Positions 9,546 through 21,575 are shown, counted from the stretch's first letter. The stretch: DNA of 64,000 nucleotides from Abyssicoccus albus (GCF_003815035.1 NZ_RKRK01000003.1:1-64000), one strand, 5' to 3'. A program made the numbers and translations. The notes: a model not told the origin generated them from the sequence alone.

Positions 9546-9925
9546 TCAACACACTCCTCTTCAATCACTACAAAGGCGACAACTTGATCTTCGTTATGTG
9601 AAATCGATGCATGTATCATTAAATTATGATAACGACTGTCAATACGATTATTTATCACATTGACAATCGGTGCGCCTAGCTCATTGTTCAAGCATTCTAT
9701 ATGTTGAAAATTTAACTCGCCAATGCCTGTACCAAATGCTTTAGCCACCGCTTCTTTAACTGCAAAGCGACCGGCTAAATATTGCAATTGATTCATTCCT
9801 TTTTTATCATTATACACTGATAGTTCAGAAGGTGTTAAAATTTTGGCAGCAAATCTCGCGTTCTTCTCAATAATTCGTTCAAATCGACTGACCGTCGTGA
9901 TATCAGTTCCAACCCCAACAATCAC
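9542..9925 (-). CDS. acpS: Holo-[acyl-carrier-protein] synthase
   Basis: Transfers 4'-phosphopantetheine from CoA to acyl carrier protein. At 127 residues it has the normal length. The Mg-binding Asp8 lies in VGVGTDITTVSRFERI and the second signature is AGRFAVKEAVAKAFGTG. It lies immediately after a PH-domain membrane gene and overlaps alr by 4 bp. The acpS-alr-mazEF order is the staphylococcal one. Confidence 0.96.
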   Translation of the reverse strand: MIVGVGTDITTVSRFERIIEKNARFAAKILTPSELSVYNDKKGMNQLQYLAGRFAVKEAVAKAFGTGIGELNFQHIECLNNELGAPIVNVINNRIDSRYHNLMIHASISHNEDQVVAFVVIEEECVE

Positions 9926-10381
9926 TTACTTCACCATCTTTGACTTGATAAATTTCCGAATCTCTGTTGCTTCCTCTGAACGAACGATAGGAATCGCATG
10001 CAAACCAGCTGCCGTTGAGATAGAAAGTGCTTTGACACGATAGCGTTTCATAATGATTCCAACGTTATAGTCAACATTATATATTCTATTCATTGGAATA
10101 TGTTCAACTCTTTTAAATAAGAAACCTCTCTCAATCGTGATTTCATCATGGTTAATTTGGTATGAATAATATTTATACGATAAGTACGTTTGAATCAAAA
10201 TGTGATACAGTGTAATAACTAATAACCCACATAGTCCATAGTATACATAACGGTGTATATCGATATCCATCCAAAACATTAATACAACCATCACTATTAT
10301 AATGATAAGCCACAGAATTCCATATCCAATTGATGTTCGTAACCGATAGATTGACAGTGCACTAGGATCTAATTTCTTCAC
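9926..10381 (-). CDS. YdbS-like bacterial PH-domain membrane protein
   Basis: A 151-residue protein with two adjacent transmembrane helices (about 18-60) and then a bacterial PH (bPH2) domain: KYYSYQINHDEITIERGFLFKRVEHIPMNRI through RVKALSISTAAG. It is the last of three such genes in a row and overlaps the previous one by 20 bp. The family is common in Firmicutes but its biochemical role is unclear. The cluster suggests a membrane complex; that is inference. Confidence 0.82.
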   Translation of the reverse strand: MKKLDPSALSIYRLRTSIGYGILWLIIIIVMVVLMFWMDIDIHRYVYYGLCGLLVITLYHILIQTYLSYKYYSYQINHDEITIERGFLFKRVEHIPMNRIYNVDYNVGIIMKRYRVKALSISTAAGLHAIPIVRSEEATEIRKFIKSKMVK

Positions 10382-12026
10382 GCATTACCCCACCCTTCTC
10401 TTCATGATAACGATAAAAATGATTACGAATCGCCAACGCATCATCCGCCTCAGCATTATATAAATCAGCATCGTGAGATAGTAATCCAGCTGCGATTTTA
10501 ACATTTACATTTTTTAGTTTTCTTCTTCTCATGAAATAATTATCAGATAAGTCTAGTTCCATGATTTTATCATAGCGAATAAAGTTCGTTGAAATTGAGA
10601 ATAATCCTGTATCAGTTATCGATAATTCATTATCGCCTAATGCATAACCACTCATTCTCATATCATAGACATTTGATAGTATCCCTATAATGTATAAGAC
10701 GCCTACTACATAATAACCCCATGTTAAATCGAAATAATAACAAACGCCCATTGCCACAACAAAAATGATTGTTTCCCAAAAAATAAAACGATTAAATGCT
10801 CTCCATGGTATACAACGTCTCACCGAGTTGAACTCATAGTGTGTAAATAATGATTGCATTATATTTAAACCTTCGTCTTTTTTTATAAAAGGTAAAATCA
10901 TGACTTTCGTACCTTCACTATCGTCATCCGCATTTAGCATATCTTCCGAAGTAATGACAACATTGAATTCTGTATACCCTATGAACTTCCTAAATAAATT
11001 TTGAGATTCATAGATTCCTTGTACACGAGACTTTGGAATATTTCGAGTCACTTTATTAAATAAACCAAAACTGATATAAACATAATCACCACGGACTTCC
11101 ATTGTATAATCATAATATTTTATAACATTTAAAATCGTACCAAATATAAATGCAATCAATGTAAAGATTAGGCCAAGTACAACAATCCCTATCCAATGCG
11201 AACCAAATGATTTTTCAATGACTTCTATCCATTCAAATATTGGTCCAAAGTTGATTAAATCATCAAACAATGCAAGGGCAGAAAATACTAATGTTAAAAA
11301 TGTCCCGATCGCACCACTCGTCATTCCCATCAGTAATAAGTCTTTCATTGATAACTTGTATGAATAATCAACTTTTTGAGTTCTAGATGGTTGAGCGTGG
11401 TCTACATAATGATCATCACTTGTCGGTCCATCTAATCTAACCTCTGTTGAGATTTCATTCGTTTCATCTAATATTTTATCTTCATTATGTTGGCTCGTTT
11501 CACCAATCACTATATTGCGATGTTCCTTATCAACTTTCGATGTGCTCTGTTTCATCTCCATCAACTGTGTTTCTAACGCCTCGGCAAAAGCTAGTTTAAT
11601 AGAACTAACTTCAATCGATTGACCTGGTGTCGTTATTTCAAGAGTAGCAGCTTTTGCAATGCGTTCAACGATGTTTTGCTTAATATTGATGGACTGGATA
11701 CGATCAATATCTATTTCTTTTGTTGCTCTTGAGAATATGCCTTCTTCGTGTATAAATACACGATCTTCAATATAAAAACGTGTTCTATATATTTCTATCA
11801 CTGTGAACAAATAAAATACCGTCATAATGATTGCGAGGATAAATGGTACGATGATTTCATTAAACATCCCTATAGAAAACTCACCATTCATAATTTTACG
11901 AAATGCATGTAATATCTCACTAAAATTCAAAAATAGTAAAATTACAATCGGTAATATCCAAGACTTCAAAAATGTAAATAATGTTGAAATATAACTGATT
12001 GGATGCAACGTATGTTTAGACATCAC
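10362..12026 (-). CDS. YdbT-like PH-domain membrane protein
   Basis: A 554-residue protein with several bPH2 domains between transmembrane pairs. The first follows two helices at about 15-70 (FYIEDRVFIHEEGIFSRATK). A hydrophilic acidic linker covers about 155-215. Further helix pairs and PH domains follow near 225-395 and 405-540. The final part resembles the smaller neighbours. It overlaps both flanking genes (11 bp and 20 bp), so the three are one tightly coupled operon. Function unknown. Confidence 0.82.
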   Translation of the reverse strand: MMSKHTLHPISYISTLFTFLKSWILPIVILLFLNFSEILHAFRKIMNGEFSIGMFNEIIVPFILAIIMTVFYLFTVIEIYRTRFYIEDRVFIHEEGIFSRATKEIDIDRIQSINIKQNIVERIAKAATLEITTPGQSIEVSSIKLAFAEALETQLMEMKQSTSKVDKEHRNIVIGETSQHNEDKILDETNEISTEVRLDGPTSDDHYVDHAQPSRTQKVDYSYKLSMKDLLLMGMTSGAIGTFLTLVFSALALFDDLINFGPIFEWIEVIEKSFGSHWIGIVVLGLIFTLIAFIFGTILNVIKYYDYTMEVRGDYVYISFGLFNKVTRNIPKSRVQGIYESQNLFRKFIGYTEFNVVITSEDMLNADDDSEGTKVMILPFIKKDEGLNIMQSLFTHYEFNSVRRCIPWRAFNRFIFWETIIFVVAMGVCYYFDLTWGYYVVGVLYIIGILSNVYDMRMSGYALGDNELSITDTGLFSISTNFIRYDKIMELDLSDNYFMRRRKLKNVNVKIAAGLLSHDADLYNAEADDALAIRNHFYRYHEEKGGVMREEIRS

Positions 12027-12486
12027 TCATCACCCCTTTGACGTATGACATTACATTTTCAACCATCTCATCTGCCGCTGCTTCATCAATACTTTTGATT
12101 TTGAGTTCAGTCCCTGCAGTAAAGATTTCTACGTTCTTCACATGAAACATCTTCTGAATAAATGATTGGTACTCACGTACCTCTTGAATTCTGTCAAGTG
12201 GTGTATGTTGTTCATGCACACTAAACGCACCAGTTTTCATCTTCATCATTTGTCTGAATACAGTAAAATATGTATATTTTTTGTATAAAAATGGATAAAT
12301 AAACACTCGATATATAAATGCTAATACGAGCAATCCGATAATTACATATTTAGGCCATTCCACCCAATCATCAATATAATATGTTATTACACCGTAGATA
12401 CCAGCAATTGCTATAAGTAACATCCATATAAAATTGATACACATCAAGTGGTACATTCCTCTCTTAGAGAGTTGAATCTCCTTCAT
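12016..12486 (-). CDS. Small PH-domain membrane protein
   Basis: A 156-residue protein with two transmembrane helices (about 10-65) and one C-terminal bPH2 domain, similar in plan to the 151-residue gene at the other end of the cluster (KKYTYFTVFRQMMKMKTGAF, HTPLDRIQEVREYQSFIQKM). It is first in the three-gene operon, after the terminator of cshA. An immunity or stress function has been suggested for some family members, but nothing here decides it. Confidence 0.8.
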   Translation of the reverse strand: MKEIQLSKRGMYHLMCINFIWMLLIAIAGIYGVITYYIDDWVEWPKYVIIGLLVLAFIYRVFIYPFLYKKYTYFTVFRQMMKMKTGAFSVHEQHTPLDRIQEVREYQSFIQKMFHVKNVEIFTAGTELKIKSIDEAAADEMVENVMSYVKGVMSDV

Positions 12487-12560
12487 TTTATTAACCCCTT
12501 CGTTATAATAGATATTTATATTTTAATTATCCCAATTATATCACTGTTTACAATAAGAAA

Positions 12561-12587
12561 AAGCCCATTCCATAATAGAATGAGCTT
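12561..12587 (-). terminator. Terminator of cshA
   Basis: Arms AAGCCCATTC and GAATGAGCTT form a full 10-bp stem in the minus RNA, the one plus-strand mismatch being a U-G pair there. TTTTTCTT follows. Confidence 0.8.
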
Positions 12588-12647
12588 ACTGAATATTTTA
12601 TAAATTATCTTTTAATGACTTATAAGTGTTATAAATAATTTATACTA

Positions 12648-14180
<1,533 letters not shown>

Positions 14181-14193
14181 TTAAACATAAAAC

Positions 14194-14221
14194 AATCAGT
14201 GCAATCGATGATGCACTGATT
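14194..14221 (-). terminator. Hairpin between murF and cshA
   Basis: Perfect 10-bp stem AATCAGTGCA/TGCACTGATT with an 8-base loop. The following minus-strand sequence (TGTTTTATG) is a weak T-tract. Probable end of ddl-murF transcription. Confidence 0.6.
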
Positions 14222-14311
14222 CATTCTATACATATCTATTATATTTAGTAGTTCTTCTACTATCAACATCAATAAGTATAACACCTCTTCATACAAAACA
14301 CAACGAAAGAG

Positions 14312-15676
14312 TTAGTTATCTGCTAATATCCCATCGATGATTGTTTCAAGTTTCAAACCTCGTGATCCTTTAAACAATATCACTGTCTGTTCATTCATTT
14401 CTTGTTGCAATACAGATGTCATAGAGGTTTTATCCTCGAAGTGCTTACAATAACAGTCAATCCGTTGTTCTAAAATGACGATATCTTCTCCGTATAAATA
14501 AACAGCTTCAATCGATGGACTTTCATTAATAAGTTGCGCCATTGAATTATAGTAAGATGTTTTCTCATCTCCTATTTCAAGCATATCTCCTAAGACAAGA
14601 ATTGCTCTTTCTTTTAAGTCTCTCACCGAACGAATCGCGCTCATCATACTCGTAGGACTTGCATTGTATGCATCGTTAATGATTAGTGATCCATTCAATC
14701 CTTGAATCGGTTGCATACGCATCGGAGTTAATTCAACAGTCGCTAATTGATGAATGGCTTCAGTCATATCAACATTCAATTGTTTCGCGACGACTAAGCT
14801 GTATAATGCATTCTTTGCATTGTGCTCACCTAGTAGCGATAATTTAATCCATTGCCCTTCATCCGTAAGATTCGACTTAAACTGAATCATTCCTTCACGT
14901 ATATCAATTTGATCTACAAAAATTTGTGAAGTTTCATCTAAACCAACCGTTAGCGTATTATAACGAGTCTCTTGTCGATGAGATGATAATAACGGTTCAT
15001 CACCATCAATGATTAATAATCCTTCATCTTTTAGTCCAATTGTAATTTCAGATTTTGCCTTAGCAATACCCTCTCTAGATCCTAAATGTTCCATATGGGA
15101 TTCACCGATATTTGTAATGACTGCAATATCAGGTTTTGCCAGGTTGGATAGCAACTCAATATCATGAAATCTATCCATTCCCATTTCCAATATGGCTACT
15201 TCACAATCTTTGTTTAAGGATAATATTGTTAGTGGCATACCTATCTCATTATTATAATTACCTTCTGTTTTCTGAACGTTATAAGTCGATTGAAGGGCTG
15301 TATAAATCATATCTTTTGTCGTCGTCTTACCGTTCGAGCCCGTGACTCCAATCACCTTAGGGTTAATACGCTGTAAGTAATATTTTGCAATTTGTTGAAG
15401 CGCTACAAGCGTATCTTCAACAATAATTAACGGCACGCCTTCTGGTTTATTCGCTTGATCTCTCTGCCATAACGATATCAATGCACCATCATCATTTGAT
15501 TGTTGGACGTAGCGATGCCCATCAGTCCGCTCACCGAGTAACGGAATGAATAGCATATCTTGCTGTACCTCTCTGGAATCGATCGTTACACCGCGAATCT
15601 GCTTTGTCGAATCCTTAACGTGATACATCTCTCCATCACAGTATTTACATACATCTTCAATTGAAATATTAATCAT
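14312..15676 (-). CDS. murF: UDP-MurNAc-tripeptide--D-Ala-D-Ala ligase
   Basis: Adds the D-Ala-D-Ala dipeptide to the peptidoglycan precursor, using the product of the adjacent ddl. It has 454 residues and three Mur-ligase domains. The ATP P-loop is VIGVTGSNGKTTTKD (about 108-122), followed by TEGNYNNEIGMP and a C-terminal domain with LIINDAYNASPTSM. It lies 41 bp after ddl on the same strand, the conserved ddl-murF unit. Confidence 0.97.
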   Translation of the reverse strand: MINISIEDVCKYCDGEMYHVKDSTKQIRGVTIDSREVQQDMLFIPLLGERTDGHRYVQQSNDDGALISLWQRDQANKPEGVPLIIVEDTLVALQQIAKYYLQRINPKVIGVTGSNGKTTTKDMIYTALQSTYNVQKTEGNYNNEIGMPLTILSLNKDCEVAILEMGMDRFHDIELLSNLAKPDIAVITNIGESHMEHLGSREGIAKAKSEITIGLKDEGLLIIDGDEPLLSSHRQETRYNTLTVGLDETSQIFVDQIDIREGMIQFKSNLTDEGQWIKLSLLGEHNAKNALYSLVVAKQLNVDMTEAIHQLATVELTPMRMQPIQGLNGSLIINDAYNASPTSMMSAIRSVRDLKERAILVLGDMLEIGDEKTSYYNSMAQLINESPSIEAVYLYGEDIVILEQRIDCYCKHFEDKTSMTSVLQQEMNEQTVILFKGSRGLKLETIIDGILADN

Positions 15677-15717
15677 AATACTTTATGTCTCCTTTGACGT
15701 TCATGCATCATAATCTA

Positions 15718-16782
15718 TTATGAATCTTTTTGAAACGATATGGATTGTCTTTGTTCGAAGCGCTCGATCCCTAAGTTAATCAATGTTTCAATTAATTCAC
15801 TATAAGCTAGATTCATATTAGCCCATAATAATGGAAACATACTGAACTTAGTAAACCCTGGCATCGTGTTAATTTCATTGATATAAATAGAACCATCTTC
15901 GGTCAAAAAGAAGTCTGCTCGAACAAGTCCTGCACAATCTGCGGCCTTGAACGCTTGTGTCGCCATATGTCTCATGACTTTCTTCTGCTCTTCATCGATA
16001 TGTGCAGGTATTTGTAAAGAAGCATTACCTTCTTGATATTTCGCTTCATAGTCATAGAAATCTACTTGCTTTACGACTTCACCTGGCTCAGTCGTTTGTA
16101 GTTCGTCATTACCAATAACACCGACTTCAATCTCACGTGCAGTAACACCTTGTTCTACGACAACTTTACGATCATATTTGAAAGCTTGTCGTATGCCTTC
16201 AATGAGTTCTTCTGTTGATTCTACTTTACTAATCCCTAAACTTGAACCAAGGTTTGCTGGTTTGACGAACATTGGAAAATGTAACTTCTTATCAATCGAA
16301 TGAAGCACACTGTCTTCATATTCTAACCATTCTGAATGAAGGAAACCAACATATGGTAATTGCTTCAAGCCACGTTGAGTAAATAATTGTTTAGCAACAA
16401 GTTTATCCATCCCTACTGACGAACTCAACACACCATTCCCAACGTAAGGAATATTCGCGACATCGAGCAATCCTTGTATTGTGCCATCTTCACCATTCGG
16501 ACCATGTAGTAATGGGAATACAATATCAACAACTTTCCCATCAACTTCTCTTAATGCTTGAATCATATTATGAATAGGTATTGAACTCCTCAATAGTGTC
16601 GTATCATCTATCTGTCCTTTAATCTGTTCTCCTTTAAACCATTCCCCGTCTGCCCCAATATATAATGGATGGACATCAAACTTCTCCTTATCAATGGCAT
16701 TCATAACAGATTGCGCTGTTAAAATACTAATGTCATGTTCAGCACTTTTACCACCATAAATTAATACAATTGTTTTTTTCAA
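15718..16782 (-). CDS. ddl: D-alanine--D-alanine ligase
   Basis: ATP-grasp enzyme joining two D-Ala. The 354 residues begin KKTIVLIYGGKSAEHDISI, have the ATP-binding segment FPMFVKPANLGSSLGISKV, and end with the Mg-binding INEINTMPGFTKFSMFP. It supplies MurF, encoded next. Upstream it is divergent from the rodA-type gene, with a TATAAT (16820-16825, minus strand) 38 bp before the start. Confidence 0.97.
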   Translation of the reverse strand: MKKTIVLIYGGKSAEHDISILTAQSVMNAIDKEKFDVHPLYIGADGEWFKGEQIKGQIDDTTLLRSSIPIHNMIQALREVDGKVVDIVFPLLHGPNGEDGTIQGLLDVANIPYVGNGVLSSSVGMDKLVAKQLFTQRGLKQLPYVGFLHSEWLEYEDSVLHSIDKKLHFPMFVKPANLGSSLGISKVESTEELIEGIRQAFKYDRKVVVEQGVTAREIEVGVIGNDELQTTEPGEVVKQVDFYDYEAKYQEGNASLQIPAHIDEEQKKVMRHMATQAFKAADCAGLVRADFFLTEDGSIYINEINTMPGFTKFSMFPLLWANMNLAYSELIETLINLGIERFEQRQSISFQKDS

Positions 16783-16819
16783 CCGTCTTCACTCCCACAT
16801 CTTCAATTCAGTAAACTTC

Positions 16820-16825
16820 ATTATA
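16820..16825 (-). promoter_or_regulatory. Likely -10 element of the ddl-murF promoter
   Basis: TATAAT on the minus strand, preceded directly by TG. At the 17-bp spacing the -35 is poor (TTTTAA). It lies in the 131-bp divergent gap between ddl and the rodA-type gene. Confidence 0.5.
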
Positions 16826-16913
16826 CACTATAACGTTCGCTTTTAAAAAGTTGGAACTTTAAGGTTTGATTTGATAAAATTATCATATTGAAAAAGAAAG
16901 TTGAGGCAATCAT

Positions 16914-18209
16914 ATGGAAACATTAAGTCGTAAAAATGCCCAAACGCGTTCAATCATTGATCGTATCGATTGGTGGCTGATTATATTCATCGGTTGCTTT
17001 GCAATCATTAGTTACTTTTCTATTAAAAGCGCGATGACGAGCGGCCAATACAATACAAATTTCGCTACGAGACAAATGTTATATTATGTGATTGGTGCAT
17101 TGTTTTTAATCATGATGCTCTTCATTAAACCAAAGTTATTGAAAAAATTGACGTTTCCTCTTTATTTATTAGGCACATTGAGCTTAATTTTATTGATTAT
17201 TTTACCTAATACACCTTTTACACCAATTGTTAATGGGGCACAGAGTTGGTATAAGCTCGGTCCAATCAGTGTGCAACCGTCAGAATTTATGAAGATTATT
17301 CTTATATTAATTCTTGCGAGAACAATTTCAGAGCATAATAAGTATATTGTTGAACGTACCATTGCAAATGATACTAGGCTTCTCTTTAAGATAGCATTAT
17401 GGTCGTTAATTCCTGCAGCATGTATCTTATTGCAGAATGATCTCGGCACTACACTAGTCTTTATTGCCATTATCCTTGGAATGATTGTCGTTTCCGGTGT
17501 AAGTTGGAAGATTTTACTTCCAGTCCTGATTTCATTCGCCGCACTATCTTCAACGATTATTTTAACAATTATTCTTAAGCCAAATTTAATTGAGAAAGTA
17601 TTCAACATACAACCTTATCAACTTGGACGAATATACTCTTGGCTTGATCCATACAGTTATAGCTCAGAAAGTGGATATCATTTGATCAATTCATTAAAAG
17701 CGATTGGTTCAGGACAATTTAACGGTGTTGGTTACACGAACGGCCGCATCTATATTCCAGAAAACCATACTGATTTCATCTTTACAATTATTAGTGAAGA
17801 ATTTGGATTTGTTGGCTCATCGATCGTTCTTTTGTTATTCTTAGCAATGTTCATTCATCTCATTCGAATCGCAACACTTGCAACGTCTAACTTCAACGCT
17901 TATTTTATCATTGGATTTATTTCAATGTTAATCTATCAAGTATTCCAAAACGTCGGCATGACTATTCAGCTTTTACCAATCACAGGGCTACCTCTTCCAT
18001 TGATTAGTTATGGTGGTAGTGCACTTTGGAGTACAATGGTTGGATTTGGAATCGTGATGAGTATATATTTCCATGACAATTTGAATTATAGTAAAAAGCG
18101 TTACTCTAAACGTAAAACAAAACAATTCATCGAAAAAACATTGCAAAAAAAAGAAAAGCAGAATAAAAAATCAGATACAAAAAACAAAGGAGAGGCTATT
18201 GTACAATAG
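16914..18209 (+). CDS. rodA: RodA/FtsW-type SEDS peptidoglycan polymerase
   Basis: Polytopic SEDS glycosyltransferase, 431 residues with about ten membrane helices. Family signatures are NGAQSWYKLGPISVQPSEF and the catalytic-Asp region ENHTDFIFTIISEEFGF, then LPLPLISYGGSA. Its position beside ddl-murF, opposite in strand, matches staphylococcal RodA rather than FtsW. The C-terminal 40 residues are strongly basic (KRYSKRKTKQF, KKEKQNKKSDTKN), longer than usual. The start is the ATG after GTTGAGGCAATC, a weak ribosome site. Confidence 0.9.
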   Translation: METLSRKNAQTRSIIDRIDWWLIIFIGCFAIISYFSIKSAMTSGQYNTNFATRQMLYYVIGALFLIMMLFIKPKLLKKLTFPLYLLGTLSLILLIILPNTPFTPIVNGAQSWYKLGPISVQPSEFMKIILILILARTISEHNKYIVERTIANDTRLLFKIALWSLIPAACILLQNDLGTTLVFIAIILGMIVVSGVSWKILLPVLISFAALSSTIILTIILKPNLIEKVFNIQPYQLGRIYSWLDPYSYSSESGYHLINSLKAIGSGQFNGVGYTNGRIYIPENHTDFIFTIISEEFGFVGSSIVLLLFLAMFIHLIRIATLATSNFNAYFIIGFISMLIYQVFQNVGMTIQLLPITGLPLPLISYGGSALWSTMVGFGIVMSIYFHDNLNYSKKRYSKRKTKQFIEKTLQKKEKQNKKSDTKNKGEAIVQ

Positions 18210-18219
18210 CCTCTCCTTT
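18186..18219. terminator. 17-bp palindromic terminator overlapping the rodA end
   Basis: Arms AAAGGAGAGGCTATTGT and ACAATAGCCTCTCCTTT are perfectly paired with no spare loop, so four or more central bases must open. The rodA stop TAG is inside the second arm. It also faces the end of the converging transporter gene, so it serves both strands. Confidence 0.88.
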
Positions 18220-18230
18220 AATCTTCTATC

Positions 18231-19442
18231 TTATCCAAAAAGCATACTAATAACTTCTCGAATCGAAATGAAACTTGCCAATAATGTAATAATCACTGCA
18301 ACATAGCCGAACACAATCATCCATGTTGGATGATGATAATCACCAACAATTGACTTCTTCCTCGAACCAATTAAAATCGCAGTTAATATTATTGGGATAA
18401 TCATCCCGTTAAATGCACCTGCTACAATAAGTAATACAACAGGTTTTCCGATAAATGCAAATACAATCGTTGAAAAAATAATAAATCCAATAATGACAAT
18501 ATTATTATAACGGTCAAATATAGGATGAAAACTTCTTAAGAATGATGCACTCGTATACGCCGCACCAATCACTGAAGTAATCGCCGCAATAAGCAACACA
18601 AGTCCGAAGATTCTAAGACCTACATCTCCTAATGCATACTCAAAGATGGTCGCCGGTGGATTATCCTTACTCAACGTAACGCCCGCTGTAATAACACCTA
18701 ATGCGGCTAAGAACAGTAAGAATCTCATAATACCAGCAGTAATAATACCGATATTCGCCGATTTAGATACAAAATCTAAATTCTCTTCTCCTGTGACACC
18801 CGCTTCAATTAATCGATGCGCACCAGCAAAGGTAATATATCCTCCAACAGATCCACCAACAATTGTAATGATTGGCATGACTAAACTCATCGGATCATCT
18901 GGTATAATCATTTTAGTCGCTGCCTCTTGATATGGTGGCTGTACTTTAATCATCACAATCCCGATAATGACTAACAATGTAATTCCAAGTAGTTGTGTCA
19001 CAACGTCCATTACTTTCGTTCCATTCCTCGATGAGAAAATAATAATTGCCAATACTCCAGCAATAATTGCTCCGATTCGAGTATCTAATCCAAGTAGTGC
19101 GTTAAAGCCCATACCAGCACCAGCAATGTTACCAATATTAAATGCTAATCCGCCAATAACGATTAAAATTGCAATTAAGCTTCCCAGTCCTGGTAATACC
19201 ATATTTCCAACGTCTTGTCCACGTTTGTTCGCGACTGTAAGCACTCGCCATATATTTAACTGCGCTCCAATATCAATAATGACACTTAATATTATTGCAA
19301 ATGCAAAGCTTGCTGCAAACTGTTCTGTAAATACTGCTGTCTGTGTTAAAAATGCCGGTCCTACTGCTGACGTCACCATTAAGAATATTGCGCCAAGCAT
19401 TAACCTTCTTCTATTTAATGTGTTGTTATTATATTGCTCCAT
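18231..19442 (-). CDS. NRAMP-family transporter of the 5-oxoproline operon (YcsG-like)
   Basis: A 403-residue membrane protein with about eleven helices, related to NRAMP divalent-cation transporters, the type found as YcsG beside B. subtilis ycsF/kipIA. The first helix has LMVTSAVGPAFLTQTAVFTEQF, where classical MntH has a DPGN motif that is missing here, so metal transport is doubtful. It is last in the pxp operon (10 bp after pxpA, AGGAGG start), which suggests import of a substrate such as 5-oxoproline; that is inference. Confidence 0.8.
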   Translation of the reverse strand: MEQYNNNTLNRRRLMLGAIFLMVTSAVGPAFLTQTAVFTEQFAASFAFAIILSVIIDIGAQLNIWRVLTVANKRGQDVGNMVLPGLGSLIAILIVIGGLAFNIGNIAGAGMGFNALLGLDTRIGAIIAGVLAIIIFSSRNGTKVMDVVTQLLGITLLVIIGIVMIKVQPPYQEAATKMIIPDDPMSLVMPIITIVGGSVGGYITFAGAHRLIEAGVTGEENLDFVSKSANIGIITAGIMRFLLFLAALGVITAGVTLSKDNPPATIFEYALGDVGLRIFGLVLLIAAITSVIGAAYTSASFLRSFHPIFDRYNNIVIIGFIIFSTIVFAFIGKPVVLLIVAGAFNGMIIPIILTAILIGSRKKSIVGDYHHPTWMIVFGYVAVIITLLASFISIREVISMLFG

Positions 19443-19452
19443 AAATGACCTC

Positions 19453-20211
19453 CTATATTGTTTTGACGAATACGCCTTCTTTCTTTAATGCATCACTAAT
19501 CTGCTCAACAAATTGTAATGCATGTGCACCATCACCGTGCACACAAATTGAATCGGCTTTGAGCGGCATTTTATTACCTGTCACTGTTGTCACTGTCCCT
19601 TCTGTAACCATCTGTAGAACATGATCTATCGCTTGCTCTGTATTTTCTATCATTGCATTGTCTAAAGTTCTGGAAACAAGTGTGCCGTCATCATTGTAGT
19701 TCCGATCGGCAAATACTTCGTGAATCGCCGTCATTCCTTTAGCTTCGGCAACTTGAGTGAGCAAACTGCCACTGAGTCCCATCACTTTTAATTTCGGGTC
19801 AATTGCATAAATTGCATTGACAATGGCTTCAGATAACTGTTTATCCTTTGCAGCATCATTATATAATGCACCGTGTGGTTTAACATGGTTCAATGTGACA
19901 CCATGACGGATGCAAAATGCATATAACGCACCAATTTGATAAGTTATCAATGCTTCAATTTCATCATACGAATAGACCATATGACGCCTTCCAAATCCCA
20001 TAATGTCTTGATATGCTGGATGAGCTCCAATACCAGTGCCGTGTTCACGACACAATTGTATGGCTTGATCCATCACAAGATAGTCTCCAGCATGAAACCC
20101 ACAAGCAATATTGGCAGATGAAATGAGTGGAATGATTTGTTCATCATTACCTTTCTTAAAAGGTCCATAACTTTCACCTAAATCTGCATTTAAATCTATC
20201 GTATTAGTCAT
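19453..20211 (-). CDS. pxpA: 5-oxoprolinase subunit PxpA (LamB/YcsF family)
   Basis: Subunit of the ATP-dependent prokaryotic 5-oxoprolinase PxpABC, which opens 5-oxoproline to glutamate. The 252 residues carry the family start [30 protein letters not shown], and [12 protein letters not shown] use the ATG at 20211, after AGAGGGGTG; a GTG three codons earlier is too close to that ribosome site. It overlaps no gene but lies five bases after accC. Confidence 0.93.
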   Translation of the reverse strand: MTNTIDLNADLGESYGPFKKGNDEQIIPLISSANIACGFHAGDYLVMDQAIQLCREHGTGIGAHPAYQDIMGFGRRHMVYSYDEIEALITYQIGALYAFCIRHGVTLNHVKPHGALYNDAAKDKQLSEAIVNAIYAIDPKLKVMGLSGSLLTQVAEAKGMTAIHEVFADRNYNDDGTLVSRTLDNAMIENTEQAIDHVLQMVTEGTVTTVTGNKMPLKADSICVHGDGAHALQFVEQISDALKKEGVFVKTI

Positions 20212-20216
20212 CAATG

Positions 20217-21566
20217 TCACCCCTCTAGGAAATAGTTTTTCTCAAGAAATTTAATATCGATTAAGTTATTCATATACCTTGGATGTTGTAAAATACGGTA
20301 TTGATATAAAAGATTTGTCTTGAATTGACCAATGACCATCTCGTCTAGCGCAAGCTTCATTCGATTAATTGCGCCTTCTCTCGTGTTATCAAATGTAATG
20401 ACTTTCGCAATCATAGAGTCATAGAACGGTGATATCATATATTTTTGATATAAGAATGTATCAATTCTAACGCCCGGTCCACTCGGTAAGAAGAGTTGTT
20501 CAACTTTTCCCGGTGAAGGTCTAAAACCGTGGTCAGGGTCTTCAGCGTTAATTCGACACTCAAGTGCGAATCCAGTCACTTGGATATCATCTTGTGTTAA
20601 TTCGAACGTATCAAATAATGCAACTTTGATTTGTTGTTCAACAATATCAATGCCTGTAACCATTTCTGTCACGGTATGCTCTACTTGAATTCGCGTGTTC
20701 ATCTCCAAGAAGTAATATTCACCTGTTTCTTCAACATACAAGAACTCAAGTGTTCCAGCACCAGCATAGTTAATGTTCTTTGCTGCATTAACTGCATCAA
20801 GCGTCATTCGATCTTTAACATCTTGTGGCACAATCACTGCAGGTGCTTCTTCGATTAACTTCTGGTTATTCCGTTGGACCGAACAGTCACGGTCATATAG
20901 ATGAACAGCATCACCGTGCCCATCTCCAATCACTTGAACTTCAATATGACGTGCCGTTCGAATGAATTTCTCTATGTACACTCTATCATCACCAAATGCA
21001 TTTAATGCCTCATTTTTGGCAGAGTGAAATAAATTATCAAAGTTTTCCAGATCTCTTACAATTCTCATCCCTTTGCCGCCACCACCGGCTACTGCTTTAA
21101 TGACAAGTGGTGCACCGATGTCATGTGCTTTTTGACGGGCTTCTTCAATCGTTGGAATGACATCTTTTGAACCAGGTATAACCGGAACGCCTGCCTTCAC
21201 CATCGTTTTACGTGCTTCTGCTTTATCACCCATCGCATCAATCGTCTCCGGCGTCGGACCGATAAATATAATGTTATTCTCGGCACAACGTCTAGCAAAG
21301 TTAGAATTTTCAGCTAGGAAGCCGTAACCTGGATGAATTGCATCCGCACCAGTCATTTCAGCGGCTGTGATGATGTTATTCATATTTAAGTAGCTATCTT
21401 TTGCATTTGACGGACCAATACAATACGCTTCGTCAGCCATTGCAACATGAAGCGCATCTTGATCTGTGTTGGAATAGACACTGACTGTTTTGATGCCCAT
21501 CTTTTTGCACGTTCTTATGACACGTATCGCAATTTCTCCCCGATTAGCGATTAGTATTTTTTTCAT
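20217..21566 (-). CDS. accC: Biotin carboxylase (AccC-type) in the pxp operon
   Basis: ATP-grasp biotin carboxylase, 449 residues. Begins [20 protein letters not shown]; the glycine-rich ATP lid is [16 protein letters not shown], with [16 protein letters not shown] in the active site. Its partner carrier accB is directly upstream. Staphylococci carry such an accBC pair inside the pxp locus besides the housekeeping set near efp; the latter is not in this window. What this pair carboxylates is not shown by the sequence. Start 21566 chosen after TAGGTGA. Confidence 0.92.
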   Translation of the reverse strand: MKKILIANRGEIAIRVIRTCKKMGIKTVSVYSNTDQDALHVAMADEAYCIGPSNAKDSYLNMNNIITAAEMTGADAIHPGYGFLAENSNFARRCAENNIIFIGPTPETIDAMGDKAEARKTMVKAGVPVIPGSKDVIPTIEEARQKAHDIGAPLVIKAVAGGGGKGMRIVRDLENFDNLFHSAKNEALNAFGDDRVYIEKFIRTARHIEVQVIGDGHGDAVHLYDRDCSVQRNNQKLIEEAPAVIVPQDVKDRMTLDAVNAAKNINYAGAGTLEFLYVEETGEYYFLEMNTRIQVEHTVTEMVTGIDIVEQQIKVALFDTFELTQDDIQVTGFALECRINAEDPDHGFRPSPGKVEQLFLPSGPGVRIDTFLYQKYMISPFYDSMIAKVITFDNTREGAINRMKLALDEMVIGQFKTNLLYQYRILQHPRYMNNLIDIKFLEKNYFLEG

Positions 21567-21575
21567 GACTATCAC

